A stretch of DNA of 64,000 nucleotides, taken from the NCBI RefSeq assembly GCF_000024985.1, contig NC_013523.1:992001-1056000 (forward strand), read 5' to 3'. Below, piece by piece: positions 25,915-33,489 of the stretch. The notes beneath the pieces are model-generated. The model saw only the letters and a list, made by a program, of their open reading frames with translations. It was not told the DNA's origin and made no database searches. Position 1 is the stretch's first letter; each line of letters starts with the position of its first letter. Source of the stretch: Sphaerobacter thermophilus DSM 20745. GTDB taxonomy: Bacteria; Chloroflexota; Chloroflexia; Thermomicrobiales; Thermomicrobiaceae. The translations under genes and the position numbers were made by a program.

Positions 25915-26660
25915 GCCTGGCTCCCGCTCCGTCGCCGCCGGAGCACGGTGACCATCGCCACACCTGCGGCTGCGATCAGCAGCGCACCGAAGGCCAGGTA
26001 GGTTGTCGGCATCGACCCGTCGTCCTCCTCCGGCTGGGCGGTGCGGGTGGTGACCTGACCGCTGGGGTCGACCTCGACGGCCAGCACCCTCGGCTCTGCC
26101 CCGTCCCCGGCACCCTGTCCGTCGACGCCGTTCAGTCGAGCGATCTCGTCGATCGATATGGCAGGCAGTTGGGGGTCGTCAGCGGCCCAGGACCACCCGT
26201 CGACATCCCCGTCGCGGACGGTACGGTTATCCGGGCCGTTCATCTGGAGGTTCCACGTCCCGTCCGGTGTCAGGCTCAAGTACTGCCAGTAGTAGGAGGG
26301 GTTGTCGTCGCTCTGGCAGAAGCAGTCATCGGAGGGACAGCCTTCGCCGTCGAGTGAGCAGACAGCGCTGCCAAGGCCGCTGAAGGTGGTCACCTCCGTT
26401 GCGAGCCCGGATCGGGTGAGGAGCTCCATCCCTGTCAGCTCGGGCTCGGTGAACTCGACGTAGACGTAGACCAGGCGCCCGTCACCGTGGCGGACCACCA
26501 GTCCCGCCGCGTTCGTGTCAGCGGCGGCGGCTCTAGGGGAGAACACAAGTGCGGCGAGCATGGCGAGCGCCGCCAGCGCGCCGAGCACGCGGGTTGAAAG
26601 CATCACCCCCGGGCGCCCCGAACCGCGGCGGCCGGGTGGGAGAATGGTGTCGGTACTCAT
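25911..26660 (-). CDS. Membrane-anchored DUF4430/transcobalamin-beta-like protein
   Basis: This 249-residue protein has an N-terminal export signal (LSTRVLGALAALAMLAALVF), an extracytoplasmic domain, and a C-terminal membrane anchor (YLAFGALLIAAAGVAMVTVL followed by RRRRSGSQA). The middle carries four cysteines (AVCSLDGEGCPSDDCFCQSD), then YYWQYLSLTPDGTWNLQMNG and VRDGDVDGWSW, resembling the DUF4430 fold that forms the cobalamin-covering beta domain of animal intrinsic factor and transcobalamin. Its first ATG overlaps the stop of the toroid gene. Its place behind a cobalamin riboswitch, beside a toroid protein and an ECF module, supports B12 binding. The match is by eye. Confidence 0.7.
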   Translation of the reverse strand: MSTDTILPPGRRGSGRPGVMLSTRVLGALAALAMLAALVFSPRAAAADTNAAGLVVRHGDGRLVYVYVEFTEPELTGMELLTRSGLATEVTTFSGLGSAVCSLDGEGCPSDDCFCQSDDNPSYYWQYLSLTPDGTWNLQMNGPDNRTVRDGDVDGWSWAADDPQLPAISIDEIARLNGVDGQGAGDGAEPRVLAVEVDPSGQVTTRTAQPEEDDGSMPTTYLAFGALLIAAAGVAMVTVLRRRRSGSQA

Positions 26661-28183
26661 CAGTTCACCTCACGTGAGCGGGTCAGCAGCTCAACACCCA
26701 GTCGCCCGACCAGAACGTCATAGTGCGACCATGCGGCACCTGGATGCCACTCCAGCCGTGCCCGCTCGAAGTACTGAACCGTGCGGCCGTCTTCGACGAC
26801 CTCCTCGCTGATGGGATAGCCGTAGACCGAGAGCGCGCCGTAGCGCTGCCAGTAGTCGTTGAACCCGCCACAGAGGTTGTGTTGGGTCTGGGGGAAGTAG
26901 AGGCAGTCAGGTTGCTCGATCGGCTCAGCCGGAGCGAATGGTGGCGAGCTGGCGCGGCCCGCGGTGTGCTCGGAGCCGATTCGCCCGAGTAGCACGTCGA
27001 AGCGCTCCGGAGCGACGCCGGGATGCCACTCGAAACGGGCACGCTCGAAGTACGGGACCGTGCGGCCGTCCTCGATGAATTCCTCGGTGATCGGATAGCC
27101 GTAGACGGCGAGCCCGCCGTACGCGAGCCAGTAGGAGAGGAACCCGGCGCACAGGTTGTGGCCCGTCGCCGCGTAGTAGGCGCAGCTCTCCTTCGGCGAG
27201 GCCGGTTGCATCGCGCGCTCAATGGCAGTGGTGCGCCCGAAACCTGTGTGAGGCGGCACCGGGAGCGGCTGGAGGGCCAGCGCCGGGACTGCCTGGGCCG
27301 TCACGGGCAGGTTGTCGCCGGGCTCGTCAGCCCAGGCGCGCAGCGCGCCGCTGTCGTTCTGCAGGCGCTCCAGCGCGGCCATTCCGACCGCCACGGTGTC
27401 CAACGTGGCGCGCTCGCCCGCTGCGAGCATCGCCTGGATCGCGAACGCACTCGACGTGGCGTCGCCCACGGCCGGGACCTGGGCTCCGACCTGGGCGACG
27501 AACGAACCATCGTCGGTCTGCGCAGCCAGGAGGTATCCGATGCCGCGATCGACCGCGGTGGTGCCCCGCTCCCCGGCCGCAACAAGCGCCTGGATCGTGA
27601 GCGCCGTCGTGCGGCTGTCGCTCCGGCGGGATCCTTGTTCCGGGAGGGAAGACCAGCCCCCGTCGATCGCTTGAGCATCGATCAGCGCGTTGACTGCGGC
27701 AGCCGGGACCGGTTGCCTTGCCGCCGCCAGCGCCATGACGGCGAAGGCATGGTTGACGATCTGCGGGTCGAACAGGCCGGTCGCGGGGTCAAAGTTCGCC
27801 GTGAGGCGCGCGAGCAGATCTATCCCGCCGAAGTCGCGCGGGTCTACGCCGCTGGCGACCGCAACCAGCGTCAACTTCGCAGCGCCGACCGGCGTGTCGG
27901 CATAGTCGCCGGCCACGGCGCGCAGGTAGTCGATGATCGACGGACCGCCCGCTGCCACGAGATCCGGGTCAACCCCGGCCGCGGCGAAGGCGAGGGCGGC
28001 GTCGGCGGTGATCCCCGGCTCGCTGTCACCCGACTGGCTGGCAAACCCGCCATCCGGCTGCTGCTGGGTACGCAGCCAGTCAACCGCGCGGGTCACCGGC
28101 AGGCTGGGACTCCCGCGCGCTGGCGGTGCCAGACCGAGCCAGAGCGGGCTCGCCAGCACCAGGGTCGGAATCGTTCGTTGCAT
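26660..28183 (-). CDS. Secreted alpha6/alpha6-toroid protein with two GYPI repeats, B12-regulated
   Basis: This 507-residue exported protein begins with a signal peptide (MQRTIPTLVLASPLWLGLAP). Residues about 30-310 are repeats of the prenyltransferase/terpenoid-cyclase toroid: AVDWLRTQQQPDGGFASQSG, VNALIDAQAIDGGWSSLPEQ, GIGYLLAAQTDDGSFVAQVG. This is the same fold class as the alpha domain of intrinsic factor and transcobalamin. The C-terminal part has two copies of a roughly 75-residue repeat with GHNLCAGFLSYW / QHNLCGGFNDYW, VYGYPI and YFERAR.EWHPG. ATG at 28183 has GGGGGGA upstream and starts the signal peptide; the longer frame to 28231 adds 16 unlikely residues. It is first in the operon after a cobalamin riboswitch, so a cobalamin-capture role is inferred. 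Confidence 0.8.
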   Translation of the reverse strand: MQRTIPTLVLASPLWLGLAPPARGSPSLPVTRAVDWLRTQQQPDGGFASQSGDSEPGITADAALAFAAAGVDPDLVAAGGPSIIDYLRAVAGDYADTPVGAAKLTLVAVASGVDPRDFGGIDLLARLTANFDPATGLFDPQIVNHAFAVMALAAARQPVPAAAVNALIDAQAIDGGWSSLPEQGSRRSDSRTTALTIQALVAAGERGTTAVDRGIGYLLAAQTDDGSFVAQVGAQVPAVGDATSSAFAIQAMLAAGERATLDTVAVGMAALERLQNDSGALRAWADEPGDNLPVTAQAVPALALQPLPVPPHTGFGRTTAIERAMQPASPKESCAYYAATGHNLCAGFLSYWLAYGGLAVYGYPITEEFIEDGRTVPYFERARFEWHPGVAPERFDVLLGRIGSEHTAGRASSPPFAPAEPIEQPDCLYFPQTQHNLCGGFNDYWQRYGALSVYGYPISEEVVEDGRTVQYFERARLEWHPGAAWSHYDVLVGRLGVELLTRSREVN

Positions 28184-28264
28184 GGAGGTCCCCCCAGTGT
28201 ACGGCAGACAATGGGCCGTCTGCGTCCTCACGATGAGGCCGCTCAGAGGTGAGCGATTGGGGGG

Positions 28265-28291
28265 CTAGGTTCGGCGTAGCGTGGGCACCAT
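28265..28291 (-). CDS. Eight-codon leader ORF between riboswitch and operon
   Basis: Minus strand: ATG at 28291, then MVPTLRRT and TAG. It is preceded by the strongest Shine-Dalgarno in the region (GGAGGGAGG). It lies between the cobalamin aptamer and the toroid gene, where the aptamer's regulatory stem could sequester its ribosome site. Function is inferred from position only. Confidence 0.35.
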   Translation of the reverse strand: MVPTLRRT

Positions 28292-28330
28292 GGTGTCCTC
28301 CCTCCTTGGCTCGAGGCGGTTCGGACACGG

Positions 28331-28451
28331 CAGCGGCGGGTAATCTGGCTTCGCCGCGGCGAGGCGCGGCGTCACAGTTGCGGCACAGCCCCGGACTTTC
28401 ACCGGTGTTCCCCCGGGTGGACCGGCCAGGCTTAGGCCGGTACCCGCTGCC
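28331..28451 (-). ncRNA. Cobalamin (B12) riboswitch aptamer
   Basis: On the minus strand the conserved core reads GGGGGAACACCGGTGAAAGT, then CCGGGGCTG, CCGCAACTGTGACG, then GAAGCCAG and TACCCGCC. These match the cobalamin riboswitch consensus, including the B12-box region CCGCAACTGT. The closing stem is formed by GCAGCGGGTA (28441-28450) and TACCCGCCGCTG (28331-28342). It sits between the promoter at 28494-28522 and the toroid-DUF4430-ecfT-ecfA operon, which it should repress when adenosyl- or methylcobalamin is bound. Confidence 0.95.
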
Positions 28452-28493
28452 GTCGGGGATTCTCCATTGCTGTCCACGATGTGGACTCCCGTT

Positions 28494-28522
28494 AATATGG
28501 CACCGTTTTGCGGCCACGTCAA
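28494..28522 (-). promoter_or_regulatory. Promoter of the cobalamin-riboswitch operon
   Basis: Minus strand: TTGACG (plus 28517-28522), a 17-base spacer and CATATT (plus 28494-28499); an alternative -10 TATTAA overlaps it. It lies just upstream of the aptamer. Confidence 0.55.
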
Positions 28523-28589
28523 GCGCCGCGTGGCCAGTTCAGCCAGCCCTTTGGGGACGGAGCCGACGAGGACGACCGGAACCGGGTGC

Positions 28590-28595
28590 TATAAT
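28590..28595 (+). promoter_or_regulatory. Extended -10 promoter of the MrfA-like helicase gene
   Basis: TATAAT preceded by TGC, about 64 bases before the start codon and divergent from the B12 operon. The -35 is weak. Confidence 0.5.
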
Positions 28596-28658
28596 CGCGG
28601 CGGCGTTAGAATACATGTTCGTGTGCCTGGGACGGGCCGCAGCAGGGGCAGGAAGGGG

Positions 28659-30998
28659 ATGCCGGTGCAGCGGGAGAGTGGTGGGATTGCCGCCGTCATC
28701 GAGCGGTTCCGGACCGACCCACGCTTTGCCTCATGCATCACCGCCTGGCGCACGATCCCTGAACGCCCGGCGGAGACAGTGCCGCTCCCGGAGGACCTTG
28801 AGCCGCGTCTCGCGGAGGCGCTGCGGGCGCGGGGGATCCAGCAGCTCTATTCCCACCAGGCCGAGGCGTTCGCCAGCGTGCGCCAGGGGCGGCACACCGC
28901 CGTCGTCACCGGTACGGCCTCGGGCAAGACATTGTGCTACACGCTGCCAGTGCTCGACGCGATCCTGCGGGACCCGACGGCGCGTGCGCTGTATCTCTTC
29001 CCGACCAAGGCCCTGGCGCAGGATCAGTACGCCAACCTTCACTCCCTGATCGAGGCTGCGGGGGCGGACATCAAGACCCACACCTACGACGGCGACACCC
29101 CGGCGAACATCCGGCGGATCATCCGTACGGCGGGCCACGTCGTCATCACCAACCCCGACATGCTGCACTCGGGCATCCTGCCGCACCACACCAAGTGGCA
29201 CAACCTTTTCGAGAACCTGCGCTTCGTGGTGATCGACGAGATGCACGGCTACCGGGGCGTCTTCGGCTCGCACGTTGCCAACGTGATCCGGCGGCTGAAG
29301 CGAATCTGCCAGCACTACGGGTCAAGCCCGGTCTTCATCCTGGCGTCGGCGACGATCGCCAACCCGGAGGAGCTTGCGCGGCGGCTCATCGAGGAGGACG
29401 TGCACGTCATTGATCGGGACGGCGCACCCCACGGACGGCGGGAGTTCGCCTTCTTCAATCCGCCGGTGGTGAATCAGCAGTTGGGCATCCGTCGGTCGGT
29501 GGTGCTGGAGGCGACCAGGATCGCCAGCGAACTGGTGCGGGCCGGTGTCCACACCATCGTGTTCGCACGGGCGCGGGCCACGGCGGAGGTGATGCTGACC
29601 TACCTGCGTCAGGCACTGCCCTCGGGAATCGGCACCGAGGAGAGCATCCGGGGATACCGCGGCGGCTATCTGCCGCGGCAGCGGCGGGAGATCGAGCGCG
29701 GCCTGCGTGAAGGGCGCGTCCGCGCCGTAGTGTCGACCAATGCGCTGGAGCTGGGGGTCGACATCGGCTCGCTCGACGCCTGCGTCATGACCGGCTACCC
29801 CGGTACGGTGGCGAGCACCTGGCAGCAGGCGGGGCGCGCCGGGCGACGGGATGCGCCGTCGCTGGCGGTGCTGGTTGCATCGTCCAACCCACTGGACCAG
29901 TTCATCGTGCAGAACCCGGACTACTTCTTCCAACGCCCGCCCGAGCACGGATTGATCAACCCGGACAACCTGCTCGTGTTGGTGGACCACCTGAAGTGCG
30001 CCGCGTTCGAGTTGCCGTTCAAGGACGGGCAGCGCTTCGGGAACGTGGACCCCACGGAGGTGCTGGAGTACCTCGAAGAGGAGCGTGTGCTCCACCATGC
30101 GGGCGACACCTGGTACTGGACAGCCGACACCTACCCGGCAGAGGAGATTAGCCTGCGCACGGCGGCGCGCGACAACGTGGTCATCATCGACACCGGAGAG
30201 CCGGGAAAGCCGCGGGTGATCGGCGAGGTAGACAGCTTCGCGGCGCCGATGCTGGTCCACACAGAAGCCATCTACATGCACGAGGGGCAGCAGTACCACG
30301 TCGACCGGCTGGATTGGGACGAGAAGAAAGCCTACGTCCACCCTGTTGATGTGGACTACTACACCGACGCGAGCATGTCGGTCCGGGTGCAGGTCATCGA
30401 ACAGTTCTCGGAGGGCGAGCCCTGGGCCGAGCGGCACCACGGCGAGGTGCTGGTGGGGGCCATCGTGACCCAGTACAAGAAGATCAAACTGTACACCCAC
30501 GAGAACATCGGCTGGGGTCGGGTCCACCTGCCCGAGCAACAGATGCACACGTCTGCCTACTGGTTCTCGCTGCCGGAGCATGCGACTGCGCGCATGCGCT
30601 CGGCCGACCTGCAGGGCGCGCTAGTCGGCCTGGCGAACGTGGTCGGGAACGTGGCGCCGCTCTTCCTCATGTGCGACCCGCGCGACATCGGCGTCTATCC
30701 GCAGGTGCGCTCGCCCTTCACCCAGCGGTCCACCATCTTCGTCTACGACCAGATCCCTGGCGGGATCGGCTTCAGCCCGAAGCTGTACGACCTGCACCAC
30801 GAACTGCTCAGGGCGGCCTACGACCTCGTGCGTGGCTGCGGCTGCCAGTCGGGCTGCCCGTCGTGCGTCGGGCCGATGACGGAGGTCGGAGAATCCGGGA
30901 AGGCCAACACGCTGGCGCTCCTCCGCATCATGCGGGGTGCCGCGTCCGGCGCCAACGGGCGCGGACGCGGCGTGGAGCGCGCGGATGGCTACCAGTAG
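28659..30998 (+). CDS. MrfA/YprA-type DEAD/DEAH helicase with DUF1998 zinc domain
   Basis: This 779-residue superfamily 2 helicase is related to Bacillus MrfA and fungal Hrq1, DNA-damage repair helicases. Walker A is VTGTASGKTLCYTLPVLDAI (about 78-97), the DExH box reads VIDEMHGYRGVFGSH, motif III is LASATIANPEE, motif VI is WQQAGRAGRRDAPS. The C-terminal DUF1998 domain ends in four cysteines, CGCQSGCPSCVGP (about 725-740), a zinc site. ATG at 28659 is listed; a GTG at 28665 has better spacing from GGAAGGGG (28651-28658) and may be the true start. The usual exonuclease partner MrfB is not adjacent. Its end overlaps the convergent dehydrogenase gene by 10 bases. Confidence 0.92.
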   Translation: MPVQRESGGIAAVIERFRTDPRFASCITAWRTIPERPAETVPLPEDLEPRLAEALRARGIQQLYSHQAEAFASVRQGRHTAVVTGTASGKTLCYTLPVLDAILRDPTARALYLFPTKALAQDQYANLHSLIEAAGADIKTHTYDGDTPANIRRIIRTAGHVVITNPDMLHSGILPHHTKWHNLFENLRFVVIDEMHGYRGVFGSHVANVIRRLKRICQHYGSSPVFILASATIANPEELARRLIEEDVHVIDRDGAPHGRREFAFFNPPVVNQQLGIRRSVVLEATRIASELVRAGVHTIVFARARATAEVMLTYLRQALPSGIGTEESIRGYRGGYLPRQRREIERGLREGRVRAVVSTNALELGVDIGSLDACVMTGYPGTVASTWQQAGRAGRRDAPSLAVLVASSNPLDQFIVQNPDYFFQRPPEHGLINPDNLLVLVDHLKCAAFELPFKDGQRFGNVDPTEVLEYLEEERVLHHAGDTWYWTADTYPAEEISLRTAARDNVVIIDTGEPGKPRVIGEVDSFAAPMLVHTEAIYMHEGQQYHVDRLDWDEKKAYVHPVDVDYYTDASMSVRVQVIEQFSEGEPWAERHHGEVLVGAIVTQYKKIKLYTHENIGWGRVHLPEQQMHTSAYWFSLPEHATARMRSADLQGALVGLANVVGNVAPLFLMCDPRDIGVYPQVRSPFTQRSTIFVYDQIPGGIGFSPKLYDLHHELLRAAYDLVRGCGCQSGCPSCVGPMTEVGESGKANTLALLRIMRGAASGANGRGRGVERADGYQ

Positions 30999-32284
30999 CG
31001 CATCGCGTCCCGGAAGATGCCGGCAAGAGCATCGGCGTCGACCGGCCGGGGGGAGCCGACCAGCAGCCTCTGCTGCTTCATGGCACCTTCGACCAGACCG
31101 GGGATGTCGGCCTCGCCATAGCCCAGCTCCTCTAGTCCGTTGGGGATTCCCACGTCCCGCATCAGTTGCTGGATTGCGTCGGCGGCTGCCTCGGCGGCGG
31201 CCCGCACAGGCATGCCGCGGGTGTCGACCCCGAGCAGCTCTGCCAGCTCGGCGTGGCGCTCCGGCCACGCCGCCGCGGTGTAGCGGAAGGCGGCCGGCGC
31301 ATTGATGATGACCGACAGCCCGTGGGGCACCAGCGGCTCATCGACGTCGTAGTCGGGCGGCCAGTACTCCTTGACCATCCCGGCGACCGGGTAGGCCATG
31401 GCGTGCGGGATGTGGACACCGGCGTTGCCGAAGCCGATCCCGGCGAAGGTACTGGCGAGCAGCATGTAGCTGCGTGCCTCGATGTCGAGGGGGTTGTAGG
31501 TCGCCCGCCGCAGGTAGGTGGCACACCACCGGATCGCCTGCTGGCTCCACAGGTCAGCGATCGGGTTCGAGCCGATGTAAGCCGGGCGCTCCGCCGGGTT
31601 GGGAATCCGTGGCCGGGTGTCGTACGGGCGGGCGGTGAACGACTCGGCCGCGTGGCAGATCACATCGCAGCCGACCGAGGCGGTCACCATCGGTGGGCAG
31701 TGCAGCGTATTGAGCGGATCGATCACGGCCACGGTCGGACGGATGTAGCGGTGCGAGATGCCCGTCTTCACCTTCTGGTCCAGCAGGTCGAGGACGATAA
31801 CCGGAGTCGTCTCACTGCCGGTCCCGGCTGTGGTCGGGAGCGCGATGTGGGGCTTGAGGGGGCCGGGGACCGGCTTGCCGGCCCCGATCGGCTTGTTGAT
31901 GTAGTCGAGCAGCTCCCCCTCGTGGGTGCTGAAGAGGTTCATCGCCTTGGCGGTGTCGATCGTGCTGCCGCCGCCGAGCGAGATGAACGCTTCCGGCCTG
32001 CTCTTGCGTGCCACCTCGATCGCCTCGCGCAGCGAGACATCGGTTGGCTCGACATGGATGTGGTCGAAGATCTCCAGCTCGACCCCGGCGTCGCGGGCGA
32101 TGCCCTCCACCTTTTCGACGAGACCGAACTGCCGGAGGTTGCGGTCGGTGACCAGCATGGCGCGGCGGATGCCGAGCCGATCCAACTCGTATCCCAGCTC
32201 CTCGGTCGCGCCGAGCCCGAAGCGGATCGGGACCGTGTCGAGCGCGATGATCGTCTCGGTGGGGATGAGACGCTCGGTCGCCAC
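30989..32284 (-). CDS. Iron-containing alcohol dehydrogenase (HOT/ADHFE1-like)
   Basis: This 431-residue group III dehydrogenase has the dinucleotide loop LGGGSTIDTAKAMNLFSTHE (about 97-116), ALPTTAGTGSETTPVIVL, and the metal ligands in GCDVICHAAE, HIPHAMAYPVAG and LVPHGLSVII. It is closest in pattern to hydroxyacid-oxoacid transhydrogenase (ADHFE1), which oxidises 4-hydroxybutyrate while reducing 2-oxoglutarate; other members oxidise simple alcohols or lactaldehyde. The insert TARPYDTRPRIPNPAERPAY is shared with that subgroup. ATG at 32284 with GGAGAGGAGG upstream. The lactonase gene 37 bases upstream runs in the same direction, so the two may share a transcript. Exact substrate unknown. Confidence 0.88.
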   Translation of the reverse strand: MATERLIPTETIIALDTVPIRFGLGATEELGYELDRLGIRRAMLVTDRNLRQFGLVEKVEGIARDAGVELEIFDHIHVEPTDVSLREAIEVARKSRPEAFISLGGGSTIDTAKAMNLFSTHEGELLDYINKPIGAGKPVPGPLKPHIALPTTAGTGSETTPVIVLDLLDQKVKTGISHRYIRPTVAVIDPLNTLHCPPMVTASVGCDVICHAAESFTARPYDTRPRIPNPAERPAYIGSNPIADLWSQQAIRWCATYLRRATYNPLDIEARSYMLLASTFAGIGFGNAGVHIPHAMAYPVAGMVKEYWPPDYDVDEPLVPHGLSVIINAPAAFRYTAAAWPERHAELAELLGVDTRGMPVRAAAEAAADAIQQLMRDVGIPNGLEELGYGEADIPGLVEGAMKQQRLLVGSPRPVDADALAGIFRDAMRYW

Positions 32285-32321
32285 CGCGTGCCTCCTCTCC
32301 TGTCTGGCGTGTGGCGGGCGG

Positions 32322-33137
32322 TTACTCGTAGTACTCGGGCGCCTTCTTGAGCCGCTGGAACGCCTCCATGTCGTGCCCGAAGCCTATTGTGGCCTCGTAC
32401 TTCCGCGCGATCTGCTTGATGGCGTACATCGACCGATAGTAGGCAACCGTGTCGTAGACGATACCCGACAGCCGCCACTCGTTGAGGTTGCGCTCCAGGT
32501 AGATGGCGTCCGAGGTGAAGATGAAGGTGCCCGAGTGCTGGGTATGGGCGACCATACCGATCAGACCAGGGGTATGGCCCGGCCAATGGAAGAGGTGCAG
32601 ATCCGGCGCCAGTTCGAGGTGGTTACTCATCATGACGTCGTAGTTCAGATTCGGCAGGTCAAACTCGACCTTGGCATAGGCGCCGGCGAAATCGAGCGGG
32701 CCGGTGTGGGTCACCTTCAGGGCGTGCGCCAGCTCGTCCTCGTGGACGATAATCCCCCGGCTACCGGCCTTGGTCCCGCGGAAGAAGTCAAGGCAGCCGC
32801 AGTGGTCCACATGCAGGTGCGAGATGACAACGATGTCGATGTCGCTCATGCGGAGGCCGAGTTGCTCCAACTGCGCAGGCAGGAGCTGCTTCGGGCTGGC
32901 TCGGTAGGGGAAGACGGGTCGCAAGGCTTCAGGCCAGCGCTGCTCCCACTCGGGGTGGCAGGTGGCGTCGTAGAGGACCCATCCGAGCTTCGGGTGCTCG
33001 ATCAGGACGGTGTACGTGGGGATTGTGACCCACTCCGCGGGCGGGTTGGGATTGTCGACGGTACCGGTGTGCGGGTTGAGCACCAGCCAGGCGAGGTCGA
33101 GGTCGAGCGTGCCGTTGTCGAGGATGAAGAGTTTCAC
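32322..33137 (-). CDS. Metallo-beta-lactamase-fold hydrolase, N-acyl homoserine lactonase family
   Basis: This 271-residue protein has the dinuclear zinc motif SHLHVDHCGCLDFF (about 104-117) and the further ligands HWPGHTPG, TSDAIYLE and FGHDME, in the arrangement of AttM/AiiB-type quorum-quenching lactonases. It would open lactone rings; with the neighbouring 4-hydroxybutyrate-type dehydrogenase it could act on gamma-butyrolactone, as AttM and AttL/AttK do in Agrobacterium. GTG at 33137 is supported by AAGGAG; the longer frame to 33191 lacks conserved sequence. The pairing suggests lactone catabolism, an inference. Confidence 0.87.
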   Translation of the reverse strand: MKLFILDNGTLDLDLAWLVLNPHTGTVDNPNPPAEWVTIPTYTVLIEHPKLGWVLYDATCHPEWEQRWPEALRPVFPYRASPKQLLPAQLEQLGLRMSDIDIVVISHLHVDHCGCLDFFRGTKAGSRGIIVHEDELAHALKVTHTGPLDFAGAYAKVEFDLPNLNYDVMMSNHLELAPDLHLFHWPGHTPGLIGMVAHTQHSGTFIFTSDAIYLERNLNEWRLSGIVYDTVAYYRSMYAIKQIARKYEATIGFGHDMEAFQRLKKAPEYYE

Positions 33138-33245
33138 GGCCGAGCTCCTTCCTGCACGGATGCGACGTGTCGACAAGCAGGCAAGGCTCAAGCGGTGCCG
33201 GCGTTCCGCTCTGCCCCGGTGTTATTGGGTTGTGCCCTTGATCCC

Positions 33246-33273
33246 AGTATATGCTAACGACACAGGAAGTAAA
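33246..33273 (-). promoter_or_regulatory. Promoter of the lactonase-dehydrogenase unit
   Basis: Minus strand: TTTACT (plus 33268-33273), 16 bases, TATACT (plus 33246-33251). A perfect inverted repeat GTCACCAC/GTGGTGAC (33311-33318 with 33326-33333) lies upstream and may be an operator for either direction. Confidence 0.5.
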
Positions 33274-33336
33274 GCCTCGGAGGCCGCGAAAAGGGTTCTT
33301 GTGCCTCCAAGTCACCACTGCCCGCGTGGTGACATC

Positions 33337-33480
33337 ATGGAGGGCACCGGCCCGGCGGAGTCGCGCATAGCGGCAGACGAGCTCCATCGCTGCTACCCAG
33401 CTAACGCGGCCGTGGTCGTGGTAGCCTCCCGCACGGACGGTTGGGAGACCGTCGAGACGGGCGAGTGGCGCCAAGTCTGA
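33337..33480 (+). CDS. Possible 47-residue protein upstream of the membrane-protein gene
   Basis: An ATG-started frame of 47 codons (MEGTGPAESRIAADELHRCY, then NAAVVVVASRTDGWETVETG) has strong G/C bias at third positions like real genes here. No clear Shine-Dalgarno is seen and I recognise no family. It ends 9 bases before the next gene. Low confidence. Confidence 0.3.
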   Translation: MEGTGPAESRIAADELHRCYPANAAVVVVASRTDGWETVETGEWRQV

Positions 33481-33489
33481 GCCAAGGCG

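Noticed and set aside
26660-28183. Terpene or squalene cyclase
   Set aside because: The toroid repeats resemble that family, but the protein is exported, lacks a visible DxDD-type acid motif and is B12-regulated with transport genes.
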